A stretch of DNA of 64,000 nt from Pseudomonadota bacterium (GCA_021851875.1 JAJZQI010000011.1:1-64000), one strand, 5' to 3'. Numbered from the stretch's first letter, positions 14,652 to 25,212 are shown. The notes: generated from the sequence alone by a model not told the origin. Translations and numbers: made by a program.

Positions 14652-15572
14652 TCACTTCACCGTCTTGTTGCGCGTATACCGCTGGATCGCTTCCTGAATC
14701 TCGGCGATGGCCTGCTCGATCTCATTGTCGGACAAATCAGCCTTGTCCTTGCTGAAATCGGCGTTGTCCATCAGGGTGGTGACCTGGTCCATCGGCATGG
14801 CGGCAGTGGCCATTTCGTCCTTGATTAGCCGGTGCGAGCCGCCCCAGGTCATGCCGACGGCCGAGAGGTTGTCGCCGTCTTCGCCGCCGCGGAATTCGGC
14901 ATGGTCCAGCAGTTCCAGCACGGCCTGCTGCAAGGGGTAGGCCTGAAAGATGGAGACGATTTCATTGGGTGTCATCATGCTCCACAGCCCATCGGTACAG
15001 ATCAGGATGGAATCGCCCTCCTGCAGCGGTATCTTGCGCGACACGTCCACTTCGGGCGTCACATAGCCGCCCAGACAGTTGTAGATCTTGTTGCGGTCGG
15101 GGTGGGTCGCCAACTGCTGTTCGGTGATCTTGCCGTCCTCGTACAGTTGCTGCACGCGCGAATGGTCGCGCGTGCGGCCGACGATCTCGGTGCCGCGGAT
15201 GTGGTACAGCCGCGAATCGCCCACATGCGCCCAGTAGGCATGATCGTCCTGCACCAGGCAAGCGACGATGGTGGTACGCGGCGCATCCAGCAGTTCGTGT
15301 TCGGCGGCATATTCATTGACCGCCATGTGGGCGGACTGGATGGCCTCGCTGAGAAACATGAAGGGATTGCCGATTTTCGGTTTGGCCTGGTTCTGGAACA
15401 GCGAGGTGAGCATCTGCACCGTCACCTGGGCGGCCACCTCGCCGTGCAGATGGCCGCCCATGCCGTCGGCCAGCACCATCAGCAACGCTTCCTTGCTGTA
15501 GGAATAGGCTACCCGGTCCTGGTTGTATTTGCGGCCGCCCTGACGGCTGGCCTGGTAAATGGAAAATCGCAT
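14652..15572 (-). CDS. PP2C-family serine/threonine phosphatase
   Basis: A 306-residue protein phosphatase of the PPM/PP2C family. The metal-binding motifs are all present: NQDRVAYS near residue 17, LADGMGGHLHGEVAA near 35, AHVGDSRLY, RTRDHSRVQQL, LICTDGLW and GDNLSAVGM. About 60 residues after the catalytic fold form a charged helical tail. It is soluble and cytoplasmic. It directly follows the kinase gene (25 bases), so the two likely act on the same substrates. Confidence 0.94.
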   Translation of the reverse strand: MRFSIYQASRQGGRKYNQDRVAYSYSKEALLMVLADGMGGHLHGEVAAQVTVQMLTSLFQNQAKPKIGNPFMFLSEAIQSAHMAVNEYAAEHELLDAPRTTIVACLVQDDHAYWAHVGDSRLYHIRGTEIVGRTRDHSRVQQLYEDGKITEQQLATHPDRNKIYNCLGGYVTPEVDVSRKIPLQEGDSILICTDGLWSMMTPNEIVSIFQAYPLQQAVLELLDHAEFRGGEDGDNLSAVGMTWGGSHRLIKDEMATAAMPMDQVTTLMDNADFSKDKADLSDNEIEQAIAEIQEAIQRYTRNKTVK

Positions 15573-15597
15573 GCGTCAACTCAAGCTGTGAAAAGGC

Positions 15598-16545
15598 TCA
15601 GAAAATGTCTTTCTTCAGAGTGTTCTTCAAACTGGTCAGCAGCGAAGGCTTTTCTTCCGGCGGCAGCACCGCCGGCTCCATCAGCGCCTTCTGCAGCGCA
15701 AATACGCTCTGCGGCCGCTCCATGTAATCCAGTTTGAGACACCAATCGACGATCTCGAGCAACTGTGCGGAATATTTTTCGCCCCAGAGCTTTTTCGCCG
15801 ACACCAGCTTGTCGTCTTTCATGCGGGCATCGGCCGCCTGCGGAGCAAACCCGGCCAGGCAGGAGAACATGCTGGCTCCCACGCTGTAGATGTCGGTCCA
15901 GGGGCCCAGCCGGTCGCGGTTGCTGTACTGTTCCGGCGCGGCAAACCCCGGCGTGTACATGGGCGACAGTTTGGAGCGCTCGGTGGTCAGCGTCTGCCGC
16001 GCGGCACCGAAGTCGATCAGCACCGGCGAACCGTCCAGCCGCAAATAGATGTTGGACGGCTTGATATCCAGATGCAGTACCTTATGCGTGTGCACCTCAC
16101 GCAAACCGTTGAGCAATTCGACAAACACGCGCCGGATGAACATTTCCGTCACCTTGCGCTTGTTGCCCTGAATGTGTTCCTGCAGCGTCTTGCCCCGCTC
16201 GTACACCATCACCATGTAGACAGTCTCGTTGGAGCGGAAAAAGTTCAACACGCGCACCACATTGGGATGCACGATATTGGCCAGGGCGCGCCCTTCCTCA
16301 AAAAAGCATTTCATGCCGTAACGGAAGATGGCCAGATTGTCGGCACTGGTGGCGGCCACGGTTTCGCCTTCGGTCCGCAACACCAGGGAATTGGGCAGGT
16401 ATTCCTTGATGGCAACGGGCGTGCCGTGCGAATCATGTGCCAGATAAACGATGCTGAAACCGCCATTGCTGAGAGGCCGGGCAATCCGGTAATCCATCAG
16501 CTGGTAGCCTTCCGGCAGGGCTCGGTTTGGTTGCGACGGTGGCAT
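15598..16545 (-). CDS. Serine/threonine protein kinase
   Basis: A 315-residue eukaryotic-like kinase. The glycine loop is SNGGFSIVYLA (about 26-36), the ATP lysine lies in VAIKEY, the catalytic loop is HLDIKPSNIYL and the metal site IDFGAA. The activation segment ends in PGFAAPEQYS, followed by GPWTDIYSVGA. The HLD form replaces HRD, as in a common bacterial subgroup. The C-terminus has no membrane segment or sensor domain. It is cotranscribed with the PP2C phosphatase and divergent from yicC. Confidence 0.94.
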   Translation of the reverse strand: MPPSQPNRALPEGYQLMDYRIARPLSNGGFSIVYLAHDSHGTPVAIKEYLPNSLVLRTEGETVAATSADNLAIFRYGMKCFFEEGRALANIVHPNVVRVLNFFRSNETVYMVMVYERGKTLQEHIQGNKRKVTEMFIRRVFVELLNGLREVHTHKVLHLDIKPSNIYLRLDGSPVLIDFGAARQTLTTERSKLSPMYTPGFAAPEQYSNRDRLGPWTDIYSVGASMFSCLAGFAPQAADARMKDDKLVSAKKLWGEKYSAQLLEIVDWCLKLDYMERPQSVFALQKALMEPAVLPPEEKPSLLTSLKNTLKKDIF

Positions 16546-16575
16546 ATCGCGGGCAGTCTCTCACTCAGTTTGGTG

Positions 16576-16581
16576 TATAAT
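16576..16581 (+). promoter_or_regulatory. Putative -10 box for yicC
   Basis: A perfect TATAAT in the 144-bp divergent gap between the kinase gene and yicC. The -35 region is weak. A second candidate is TTTACA (16583-16588) with TATTAT (16604-16609), spacer 15. Confidence 0.4.
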
Positions 16582-16689
16582 TTTTACATACGTTTTTTGC
16601 ATCTATTATGTCCGTTCATATCACACGCGGCAAGCCGGCACGTGATGCAAGCATAAAACCGATTCTCGTTCAGGACCCAAGGACCCAGC

Positions 16690-17556
16690 ATGATTGTCAG
16701 CATGACCGGCTACGCCAACGCCCAAACCCAGTTGCCCGGTGGCGCTCTGCTGCTGGAATTGCGTTCGGTCAACCATCGTTATCTGGAAATCAGCTTCCGC
16801 CTGCACGACGACTGGCGGCCGCTGGAACCCGCCCTGCGCGAAGGCATCGCCGCCCGCCTGACGCGCGGCAAGGTGGAATGCCGCATCAGCTTCAATCCGC
16901 ACACGACTGCCCAGCGGCCGCTGGAAATCAACCTCCCGTTGCTGGCGCAGCTGACCGAACTGAACACCACTGTGCGCTCGCACCTGCCGGACAGCCAGAC
17001 CCTGCGCGTGCTCGACGTGCTGCGCTGGCCCGGCATGCTGGGCGACGACAAGCCCGACAGCGCCAGCCTGCAGGACATCACCCTGGGCCTGCTCAAGCAG
17101 GCACTGGACGACATGAGCGCCAGCCGCCAGCGCGAAGGTGCGGCATTGGCGCAACACCTGCTCGACCGCGCCGAACAAATCGAAAAACGGGTGGCCGACG
17201 TGAAACCGAAACTGCCGGCCCTGGTGGAAGCCTACCAGGGCCGCCTCACCGCCAAGTTGCAGGAAGCCATGGCCAGCCGCGACGACGAGCGCGTCCGCCA
17301 GGAAGTCGCCCTGTTCGCCCAGAAAATCGACGTGGACGAGGAATTGTCCCGCCTGACCGCCCACATCAAGGAACTGCGCCGCATCGTCAAAACCGGCGGC
17401 GCGGTCGGCAAGCGGCTGGATTTCCTCATGCAGGAACTCAATCGCGAAGCCAACACGCTGGGTTCCAAGTCCGTTTCGGTGGAAACCAGCCAGGTGTCGA
17501 TGGAACTCAAGGTGCTCATCGAGCAAATGCGCGAACAGATCCAGAACATCGAATAA
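16690..17556 (+). CDS. yicC: YicC-family endoribonuclease
   Basis: A 288-residue protein of the YicC/YloC family. The N-terminus MIVSMTGYANAQ and ELRSVNHRYLEISFRLHDD is diagnostic, and the C-terminal DUF1732 portion contains GKRLDFLMQELNREANTLGSKS. E. coli YicC is reported as an endoribonuclease acting on small RNA. AAGGA stands about nine bases before ATG 16690. It is followed by gmk after 22 bases, the usual order. Confidence 0.95.
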   Translation: MIVSMTGYANAQTQLPGGALLLELRSVNHRYLEISFRLHDDWRPLEPALREGIAARLTRGKVECRISFNPHTTAQRPLEINLPLLAQLTELNTTVRSHLPDSQTLRVLDVLRWPGMLGDDKPDSASLQDITLGLLKQALDDMSASRQREGAALAQHLLDRAEQIEKRVADVKPKLPALVEAYQGRLTAKLQEAMASRDDERVRQEVALFAQKIDVDEELSRLTAHIKELRRIVKTGGAVGKRLDFLMQELNREANTLGSKSVSVETSQVSMELKVLIEQMREQIQNIE

Positions 17557-17575
17557 CCCGGAATAGAGCCCTTAA

Positions 17576-18190
<615 letters not shown>

Positions 18191-18253
18191 TCAGCCGCAC
18201 GCACGCAGTAATATGCAACAACCCGATTAGATTGAACCAGGAAGGACCCCACC

Positions 18254-18460
18254 ATGGCACGCATTACCGTTGAAGACTGTCTGCACAGCATCCCGAACCG
18301 TTTCGAACTGACCCTGGCCGCCACCTACCGCGCCCGCCAGATCGCCCAGGGCAACACCCCGCAGGTGGAAGCGGAACGCGACAAACCGACCGTGATCGCG
18401 TTGCGCGAAATCGCCCAAGGGCTGGTTGGCAAGGAAATCCTCAACCGCGGCCAGGCCTGA
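18254..18460 (+). CDS. rpoZ: RNA polymerase omega subunit
   Basis: A 68-residue omega subunit. [21 protein letters not shown] and the YRARQIAQG segment with the conserved NRFELxxxAxxRARQ core are clear. A strong AGGAAGGA precedes ATG 18254. Omega forms part of a (p)ppGpp binding site on RNA polymerase, consistent with its place next to spoT. Confidence 0.97.
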   Translation: MARITVEDCLHSIPNRFELTLAATYRARQIAQGNTPQVEAERDKPTVIALREIAQGLVGKEILNRGQA

Positions 18461-18494
18461 CCAAACCAGGGGAGCGACTTAACGAGTATTGACG

Positions 18495-20621
18495 ATGTCC
18501 GAGTCGCTCCCGCTCAAGTCAGTCGTCGGCTATCTCAAGCCGGAAGACATCCAGCAGGTCGAAGCCGCCTTTGAATTCAGCCGGGCGGCGCACAAGGGGC
18601 AGTTCCGCAAAAGCGGCGAGCCCTACATTCACCATCCCGTCGCCGTCACCTGCCTGCTGGCCGAGTGGCATCTTGATGCCCGCGCCCTCATGGCCGCGCT
18701 GCTGCACGACGTGGTGGAAGACACCCTCACCACGCCGGCCGAAATCGCGGAAAAATTCGGCAAGGAAGTCGCCGACCTGGTCGACGGCGTGTCCAAGCTG
18801 GACAAGATCGAATTCCAGAGCGCGGCGCAGGCGCAGGCGGAAAATTTCCGCAAAATGCTGCTGGCCATGGCGCGCGATATCCGCGTCATCCTCATCAAGC
18901 TGGCCGACCGCCTGCACAATATGCGCACAATGGATTCCATGCGGCCGGACAAGCAAAAGCGCATTGCCCGCGAAACGCTGGAAATCTACGCCCCCATCGC
19001 CAACCGGCTGGGGCTCAACCGCATTTACCAGGAACTCGACGACCTGGCCTTCCGCTACCTCTACCCCAACCGCTACCAGGTGCTGGACAAGGCGGTCAAA
19101 AAAGAACGCGGCAACCGCAAGGAAGTCATCAACAAGATTCTCGAAGCCATTCAGCAGCGGCTGAGCACCTGTCGCGTCGAAGCCACAGTGACCGGCCGGG
19201 AAAAGCACCTGTACAGCATCTACCGTAAGATGCACGACAAGTCGCTGGCCTTTTCCGAAGTGTTCGACATCTACGGCTTCCGTGTCATCGTGCCGGATAT
19301 TCCCAGCTGCTATCTGGCGCTGGGCGCACTGCACCAGCTGTACAAGCCCATCCCCGGCAAGTTCAAGGACTACATCGCCATTCCCAAGGCCAATGGCTAC
19401 CAGTCGCTGCACACCACCCTGTTCGGTCCCTTCGGCACGCCAGTGGAAGTGCAGATCCGCACGCAGGAAATGCACAAACTGGCCGAGGCCGGCGTGGCGG
19501 CGCATTGGCTGTACAAGGCGTCCGAAACCAGCCTCAACGAAGTGCAGCAGAAAACCCACCAATGGCTGCAAAGCCTGGTGGAAATGCAGTCGGAAACCGG
19601 CGACTCGGTGGAATTCCTCGAACACCTGAAGGTCGATCTGTTCCCGGACGAAGTCTACGTGTTCACGCCCAAGGGCAAGATCATGGCGCTGCCGCGCGGC
19701 TCCACCGCGGTCGATTTCGCCTATGCCGTGCACACGGACATCGGCGACCGCACCATTGCCGCCAAGATCAACTACGAACCGGCCCCGCTGCGCACGCCGC
19801 TGCGCAACGGCGACCAGGTGGAAATCATCACCGCGCCGCAGGCCAAGCCCAATCCCAGCTGGCTGCACTTCGTCATCACCGGCAAGGCGCGCACCCGCAT
19901 CCGCCACTTCCTGCGCACCATGCAGTTCGACGAATCGGTGTCGCTGGGCGAACGCCTGTTGTGCCAGGCCTTCAAGGGCATGCAGATCGACCCGAAAGAG
20001 CAGATCACCGCTGCCCACTGGGAACACCTGATCCAGCACATCAGCGCCAAGTCGCGCGAAGAAGTGCTGGCCGACATCGGCCTGGGCAAACGGCTGGGCA
20101 TCGTCGTCGCCCGCCAGCTGCTGTCGCCGCTGGGCAGCGACGGTGAACACCATGCGCCGCCGCCCACCGTCGGCCCGGTGACCATCCGCGGCTCGGAAGG
20201 CATGGCCGTGCAATTCGGCCGCTGCTGCAGCCCCATCCCGGGCGACCCGATCATGGGCTTCATCAACAAGGACCACGGCCTGGTCATCCACACCCACGAC
20301 TGCCCGACCGTGTCGAGCTTCCGCAACCATCCGGAACGCTGGATGGACGTATCCTGGGCGCCGGAAATCGACAGGCTGTTCGATGTCGGCATCAAGATGG
20401 TGGTGGCCAACGAGCGCGGCGTGCTGGCCAAAGTGGCCGCCAGCATTTCCGAATCCGACTCCAACATCGGCCGCATCCATATGGAAGAAGACGAAGGCAG
20501 CGCCTACACTTCGCTCTACTTCACCCTGCAAGTACGCAACCGCGTGCATCTGGCCACCCTGATGCGGCATTTGCGCAAAATTCCTGAAGTTGTCAGAATC
20601 AACCGCGTCAAACATCACTAA
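18495..20621 (+). CDS. spoT: Bifunctional (p)ppGpp synthetase/hydrolase
   Basis: A 708-residue RelA/SpoT homologue. The HD hydrolase domain has the metal residues in [13 protein letters not shown] and LLHDVVEDT, with active-site sequences including [11 protein letters not shown]. The synthetase domain is marked by DIYGFRVIV and the ...[20 protein letters not shown] segment. A TGS domain ([12 protein letters not shown] onward), a helical region, a conserved-cysteine region with [11 protein letters not shown] and a C-terminal ACT domain follow. Both catalytic halves look active, so this is the SpoT/Rel type. ATG 18495 is preferred over TTG 18489. Confidence 0.97.
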   Translation: MSESLPLKSVVGYLKPEDIQQVEAAFEFSRAAHKGQFRKSGEPYIHHPVAVTCLLAEWHLDARALMAALLHDVVEDTLTTPAEIAEKFGKEVADLVDGVSKLDKIEFQSAAQAQAENFRKMLLAMARDIRVILIKLADRLHNMRTMDSMRPDKQKRIARETLEIYAPIANRLGLNRIYQELDDLAFRYLYPNRYQVLDKAVKKERGNRKEVINKILEAIQQRLSTCRVEATVTGREKHLYSIYRKMHDKSLAFSEVFDIYGFRVIVPDIPSCYLALGALHQLYKPIPGKFKDYIAIPKANGYQSLHTTLFGPFGTPVEVQIRTQEMHKLAEAGVAAHWLYKASETSLNEVQQKTHQWLQSLVEMQSETGDSVEFLEHLKVDLFPDEVYVFTPKGKIMALPRGSTAVDFAYAVHTDIGDRTIAAKINYEPAPLRTPLRNGDQVEIITAPQAKPNPSWLHFVITGKARTRIRHFLRTMQFDESVSLGERLLCQAFKGMQIDPKEQITAAHWEHLIQHISAKSREEVLADIGLGKRLGIVVARQLLSPLGSDGEHHAPPPTVGPVTIRGSEGMAVQFGRCCSPIPGDPIMGFINKDHGLVIHTHDCPTVSSFRNHPERWMDVSWAPEIDRLFDVGIKMVVANERGVLAKVAASISESDSNIGRIHMEEDEGSAYTSLYFTLQVRNRVHLATLMRHLRKIPEVVRINRVKHH

Positions 20622-20638
20622 CAAACAGGAGAGACCCC

Positions 20639-21031
20639 ATGCAAAACCGCGTCATCAGCACCCCCAGCGCCCCCCAGGCCATCGGTCCCTATTCCCAGGC
20701 CGTGCGGGCCGGCACGCTGGTGTTCCTGTCCGGTCAGATCGGCCTCGACCCCAAGACCATGGAACTGGTGAGCGGCGTGGAAGCCCAGGCCAAGCAGGTA
20801 TTCGCCAACCTGAAGGCGGTGGCCGAAGCCTCCGGCGCGTCTCTTGGCAACGCGGTCAAACTGACCATTTACATGACCGACCTGAACGACTTCGCCAAGG
20901 TCAACGAAATCATGACGCAATTCTTCAGCCAGCCTTACCCGGCCCGCGCCACCGTGCAGGTGGCCGCACTGCCCAAGGGCGCCCTGGTGGAAGCCGACGC
21001 CATCCTGTCCACCCAGGGCTCGGCCAGCTAA
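20639..21031 (+). CDS. ridA: RidA-family enamine/imine deaminase
   Basis: A 130-residue member of the YjgF/YER057c/UK114 family that hydrolyses reactive 2-aminoacrylate-type imines. Seen are AIGPYSQAV near residue 15, [10 protein letters not shown], and the active-site arginine in [21 protein letters not shown] with its conserved glutamate. AGGAGAG precedes the start. It lies between spoT and recG with short gaps. Confidence 0.95.
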   Translation: MQNRVISTPSAPQAIGPYSQAVRAGTLVFLSGQIGLDPKTMELVSGVEAQAKQVFANLKAVAEASGASLGNAVKLTIYMTDLNDFAKVNEIMTQFFSQPYPARATVQVAALPKGALVEADAILSTQGSAS

Positions 21032-21041
21032 TCGCCGCCCC

Positions 21042-23168
21042 ATGGCGAAACAGGCCGCCAGCGGGGGAGTGCTTTCCGGCACTCCCGCGGCCCTGCGCGG
21101 CAAACTCGCCAAACTCGGCATCACCCGCGATGCCGATCTGCTGACCCACCTGCCCCTGCGTTATCTCGACGAAACCCGCCTCACCCCCATAGCCGAACTG
21201 GAAGACGGCATGCTGGCCGTGGCCGAAGGCGAAGTCACGCTGTGTCAGCTGCAATTCAAGCCACGCAAGATGCTGCTGGTGGAATTGAAAGACGACAGCG
21301 GCAGCCTGCAGCTGCGTTTCTTTCACGTTTTCGCCGGCCAACAGGCGGCGCTGGCGGTTGGCACAAAGATCAGAGTCAGCGGCGAGGTGCGCAAGGGGTT
21401 CTTCGGCGCGGAAATGATCCACCCGAAATACCGCAAGGCGCGCGAGGGCATGCCCCTGCCAGATCACCTCACGCCGATCTACCCCACCACTGCGGGCCTG
21501 GCGCAGAACAGCCTGAGCAAGCTCATCCACCAGGCGCTCGACAGCCTGCCGCTGGACGACACCCTGCCGGCCGCCCTGCTCGGCAAGCTGAAACTGCAAC
21601 CCTTCGACAGCAGCCTGCGCACGCTGCACCACCCGCCGCCGGGCGCTCCGCTGAAACAACTGGCCGAACGCAGCCACCCGGCCTGGCAACGGCTCAAATT
21701 CGACGAATTGCTGGCCCAGCAACTCTCGCTCAAGCGCGCCCATATCCGCCGTCGCGCCCATGCCGCCCCGTCGCTCAGCGGCACCGGCCGTCTGCTGGCC
21801 GCGTTTCGCGCTGCACTGCCATTCAGCCTCACCGGCGCGCAGGAACGCGTTGTCAGCGAAATCAGCCGCGACCTGACCCAGTCGCACCCGATGCAACGCC
21901 TATTGCAGGGCGACGTGGGCAGCGGCAAGACCATCGTGGCCGCCTTCGCCGCCTTGCAGGCGATCGAATCCGGTTACCAGGCGGTGATCATGGCGCCCAC
22001 CGAAATCCTCGCCGAGCAGCACTACCTGAAGCTGTCCGCCTGGCTGGAGCCGCTCGGCATCAAAGTCGCCTGGCTGGCCGCCAGCGTCAAAAGCAAAGCC
22101 CGTGCGGCCGCGCTGGAAACGCTGAAGGATGGCAGTTGCCAACTGGCCGTGGGCACCCATGCGCTGTTCCAGCAGCCGGTGGAATTCGCCCGCCTCGGTC
22201 TTGCCGTGGTGGATGAACAGCACCGCTTCGGCGTCGCGCAACGCCTGGCCCTGCGCGACAAGGGCAACGGCCTGGTGCCGCATCAGCTGATGATGAGCGC
22301 CACCCCCATTCCGCGCACCCTGTCGATGAGCTATTTCGCCGACCTGGATGTCTCCATCATCGACGAACTGCCCCCCGGCCGTTCGCCCATCGCCACCAAA
22401 GTGGTCGGCAGCAGCCGACGCGATGAAGTGATCGACCGGCTGCACGAAGCCTGCCGCAACGGTACGCAGGCTTACTGGGTGTGCCCGATAATCGGGGAAT
22501 CCGATAATGAGCAAAGCGAAGTTACGGCGCAGGCTAACATGAGCAGAGCGAATGTTAAGCGCAGCGGCCGTAGCCAGAAGCTTGAATTACAGGCCGCCCT
22601 GTCCACCCACGAGGAACTGACAGAGCGCATGAGCGACCTGAAGATCGGCCTGGTGCACGGCCGCATGAAAGCGGAAGAAAAAGCCGCCGTGATGAACGCT
22701 TTCAAGGCCGGCGAATTGCATTTATTGGTCGCCACCACGGTCATCGAAGTGGGCGTGGACGTGCCCAACGCCAGCCTCATGATCATCGAACACGCCGAAC
22801 GCATGGGCCTGTCGCAGCTGCATCAATTACGCGGCCGCGTGGGCCGTGGCAGCAAGCAAAGCAGTTGCCTGCTGCTGTACCAGGCGCCGCTGGGCGACAT
22901 TGCCCGCCAGCGCCTCAAAGCCATTCAGGAAAGCCAGGACGGCTTTGAAATCGCCCGTTTCGACCTGGAACTGCGCGGCCCGGGCGAATTTTTAGGCGCA
23001 CGCCAGAGCGGCCAGCCCATGCTCCGTTTTGCCGATATCGAACACGACCAGAAACTGCTGCAGCAAGCCAGCCAGACGGCGGACTGGCTGCTGCAACACG
23101 ACGAACAGGCAGTGGAAGCCCATTTGCAACGCTGGCTGGGCAGCAAGGCGGACTTTGCAACGGTATAG
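21042..23168 (+). CDS. recG: ATP-dependent DNA helicase RecG
   Basis: A 708-residue branch-migrating helicase that rescues stalled forks. The wedge domain (first about 270 residues) precedes Walker A QGDVGSGKTIVAA (about 287-299), the DEQH box in VVDEQHRFGV, MSATPIPRTL, and motifs V/VI in VGVDVPNASLMIIEHAERMGLSQLHQLRGRVGRG. The protein is slightly longer than usual because of an in-frame insertion around residues 488-512, after WVCPIIGES, encoded by a palindromic repeat (22503-22577). The flanking helicase motifs are intact, so it may still function. Confidence 0.96.
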   Translation: MAKQAASGGVLSGTPAALRGKLAKLGITRDADLLTHLPLRYLDETRLTPIAELEDGMLAVAEGEVTLCQLQFKPRKMLLVELKDDSGSLQLRFFHVFAGQQAALAVGTKIRVSGEVRKGFFGAEMIHPKYRKAREGMPLPDHLTPIYPTTAGLAQNSLSKLIHQALDSLPLDDTLPAALLGKLKLQPFDSSLRTLHHPPPGAPLKQLAERSHPAWQRLKFDELLAQQLSLKRAHIRRRAHAAPSLSGTGRLLAAFRAALPFSLTGAQERVVSEISRDLTQSHPMQRLLQGDVGSGKTIVAAFAALQAIESGYQAVIMAPTEILAEQHYLKLSAWLEPLGIKVAWLAASVKSKARAAALETLKDGSCQLAVGTHALFQQPVEFARLGLAVVDEQHRFGVAQRLALRDKGNGLVPHQLMMSATPIPRTLSMSYFADLDVSIIDELPPGRSPIATKVVGSSRRDEVIDRLHEACRNGTQAYWVCPIIGESDNEQSEVTAQANMSRANVKRSGRSQKLELQAALSTHEELTERMSDLKIGLVHGRMKAEEKAAVMNAFKAGELHLLVATTVIEVGVDVPNASLMIIEHAERMGLSQLHQLRGRVGRGSKQSSCLLLYQAPLGDIARQRLKAIQESQDGFEIARFDLELRGPGEFLGARQSGQPMLRFADIEHDQKLLQQASQTADWLLQHDEQAVEAHLQRWLGSKADFATV
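22503..22577 (+). repeat. In-frame palindromic/tandem insertion inside recG
   Basis: Two related units follow each other, ATGAGCAAAGCGAAGTTA (22507-22524) and ATGAGCAGAGCGAATGTTA (22539-22557). The region also folds: TAACAT (22535-22540) pairs with ATGTTA (22552-22557), and ACGGC pairs with GCCGT further out. It adds about 25 polar residues without breaking the frame. Confidence 0.65.
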
Positions 23169-23235
23169 GAAAGGCACTGTCTGCGGTCTGCAAAAGTGAA
23201 GTCGCCGCGACAGTTCAGGCAAGCCATACTGACAC

Positions 23236-23328
23236 AAATCCCCCTTTTACAAAGGGGGAAATGGCTACCCGTGGAACGTCTGCCACCAACATTCTTCCCC
23301 CTTTGCAAAAGGGGGACCGAGGGGGATT
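23236..23328. repeat. Paired CCCCCTTT/AAAGGGGG palindromes
   Basis: The left unit CCCCCTTTTACAAAGGGGG (23240-23258) and right unit CCCCCTTTGCAAAAGGGGG (23297-23315) each form hairpins. The ends AAATCCCCC and GGGGGATT make the whole 93 bp an inverted repeat. It lies in the 246-bp gap between recG and the pseudouridine synthase. The same design occurs at 29927-30051. Confidence 0.85.
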
Positions 23329-23414
23329 CCGCTTTTCGCTCAGCCCTCAGTCCTATCACCTCAACCCTGGTTTTGCCATTGAGCCCGATTCAAACTCACA
23401 GGATAATAGCCCTC

Positions 23415-24170
23415 ATGCTCCCAACACTGCCCCTCGAAAAAATCCTCCACTCCCAGGGCTTCGGCACCCGCCGCGAATGCCGTGCGCTGATCCGCGACGA
23501 GGCCGTGAGTGTCAACGGTGAGCCCTGCGACGACCCGACAGCCGTTTTCGCCACAGCCAACCTGGAATTCACGGTTTACGACGAGCCCTGGCCGTACCGG
23601 GAAAAAACCTACATCGTATTCAACAAGCCGGCGCACTTCGAGTGCTCGCACAAGCCCATCCACCACCCGAGCATTTTCGGCCTGCTGCCGCCACCGCTGG
23701 TACTGCGCGGCGTACAGTGCGTCGGCCGGCTGGATGAAGACACCACCGGCTTGTTGCTGTTATCGGACGACGGCCAGTTCATCCACCGCATGAGTTCGCC
23801 CAAGTGGAAGGTGCCGAAAACCTATCTGGTGACCGCCAAACACCCTGTCAGCGATGAACTGATACGACGTCTGAAAGAAGGCGTGCTGTTGCATGACGAG
23901 AGTGAGCCCATTGTGGCGCTGGCCTGCGAGCGGGTGAGTGAATACCAGCTCACGCTCATGCTGGCCGAGGGCAAGTATCATCAGGTCAAGCGCATGGTGG
24001 CGGCGGCCGGCAACCGGGTGGAGCAGTTGCAGCGCATACGCATAGGCAATCTGGCGCTGGACACCGATCTGGCCGAAGGCGAATGGCGTTGGCTCGACCC
24101 GGCCGAAATCGGCTCGCCCGAAGCGAAACAGGTCCAAAACAACCATCAAAATCCACCTATCGGACCATAA
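23415..24170 (+). CDS. rsuA: RsuA-family rRNA pseudouridine synthase
   Basis: A 251-residue protein: an N-terminal S4 RNA-binding domain (LEKILHSQGFGTRRECRALI, about 6-50) and a catalytic domain with the aspartate motif GRLDEDTTGLLLLSDDG and the closing KYHQVKRMVAAAGNRV. It most resembles RsuA, which modifies U516 of 16S rRNA. RluB/RluE-type targets cannot be excluded, so the symbol is tentative. The open frame extends upstream through repeat DNA, but ATG 23415 with AGGA upstream is the family start. Confidence 0.88.
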   Translation: MLPTLPLEKILHSQGFGTRRECRALIRDEAVSVNGEPCDDPTAVFATANLEFTVYDEPWPYREKTYIVFNKPAHFECSHKPIHHPSIFGLLPPPLVLRGVQCVGRLDEDTTGLLLLSDDGQFIHRMSSPKWKVPKTYLVTAKHPVSDELIRRLKEGVLLHDESEPIVALACERVSEYQLTLMLAEGKYHQVKRMVAAAGNRVEQLQRIRIGNLALDTDLAEGEWRWLDPAEIGSPEAKQVQNNHQNPPIGP

Positions 24171-24275
24171 CAACAGGCGCCCTGTACCATATACAGGCTT
24201 TGCACTCAGTCAGTACACTGCTGGCTCCAAATAACAACAACACGGTGAATACAACACAATCGAGGAGATAGACAC

Positions 24276-25109
24276 ATGCAAGCACTTTTCCGCTGGCTGG
24301 GCGCAGCCGCCATCCTATTGACCGCGCTGTGTACAAACCAGGCGCAAGCCGACATGAAATCATCCGTGGTGCTGTCGATCAACGAGGGCACTTCCGGCAG
24401 CAGCGATTTTCTCACCATGCAGGACAAATACCGCCCACTGGCGGACTACCTCACCCGCAAAATCAAACTGCAGGTAAAACTGGAGTCGGCCACCACCTTG
24501 AAACTGGTGCTGATCGGGCTGGAAAAACACCACTTCGAACTCCTGCTGGTCCGTCCCTCCCATATCGCAGCCAAAGCCATGCGCGATTACCACTATCAAC
24601 TGGCCGCAGCGGCAGATGGCCAGTCCACCGCCTATTTCATCATCAAGCCGGACTCAACGCTCAAATCGCTGAAGGATCTGAAAGGCAAACGCATCGCCAT
24701 GCCCGACCCGGACGCTTACCCCACTCACATCGGTCTGGCCATGCTGAAACAGGCCGGCGTACCGATCGGCCCCGATACTGTCGCCTACTCGCGCTCGCAG
24801 GAAGCAGTCGGTTACGCCGTGAAGCAAGGCTTCGTCGCAGCCGGCGTGGTGATCAGCTATTCCAAGGTATTCAAAAACTGGGAAAAAGAAGGGGGACGCG
24901 TGCTGACGGCCAGCCCGGCTCTGCCCTTCTGGGGCATCCTGGCCCACCCTGACATGCCGCCCGCCCTGCTGGCACAGATCCGCCAGGCGCTGATAGATTT
25001 GAAAGATACCGATGAAGGCAAGGCCATCCTGCACGGCATGGGCATTTCCGGTTTTGTCGCCGGCGACCCCGCCAGCTACGCCAACATGTTGAAATTTCTC
25101 GGGGAATAA
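24276..25109 (+). CDS. PhnD/SsuA-like periplasmic substrate-binding protein
   Basis: A 277-residue secreted protein. A signal peptide (residues 1-25, ending in NQAQA) is followed by a phosphate/phosphonate-type binding fold with SINEGTSGSSDFLTMQDKYRPLADYLT, TLKSLKDLKGKRIAMPDPDAYPTH and a late ILAHPDMPPALLAQIRQALIDL. GAGGAGA precedes the start. No ABC permease or ATPase is nearby, so this is a solitary binding protein. Solitary members often serve signalling or oxyanion uptake, and the ligand is unknown. Confidence 0.88.
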   Translation: MQALFRWLGAAAILLTALCTNQAQADMKSSVVLSINEGTSGSSDFLTMQDKYRPLADYLTRKIKLQVKLESATTLKLVLIGLEKHHFELLLVRPSHIAAKAMRDYHYQLAAAADGQSTAYFIIKPDSTLKSLKDLKGKRIAMPDPDAYPTHIGLAMLKQAGVPIGPDTVAYSRSQEAVGYAVKQGFVAAGVVISYSKVFKNWEKEGGRVLTASPALPFWGILAHPDMPPALLAQIRQALIDLKDTDEGKAILHGMGISGFVAGDPASYANMLKFLGE

Positions 25110-25212
25110 TTAAGCGGAGCAAATTAACGTCCGTCGCGGCAAGCCTGATAGTGCTTGCCTTACAGGGCGGTTCTGGGGGATACTGAGGCAAGGTTGAGAC
25201 ACCGTATACAAC

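Noticed and set aside
18519-20624. 701-residue minus-strand open frame opposite spoT
   Set aside because: Shadow of spoT, rich in H, Q, V and A with no motif; spoT motifs cover the whole interval.
22533-22558. attC-like pair GGCTAAC...GTTAAGC inside recG
   Set aside because: GTTAAGC fits GTTRRRY, but the left box does not fit RYYYAAC, spacing is only about 26 bp, there are no inner boxes and no cassette adjoins it. It is part of the palindromic insertion.
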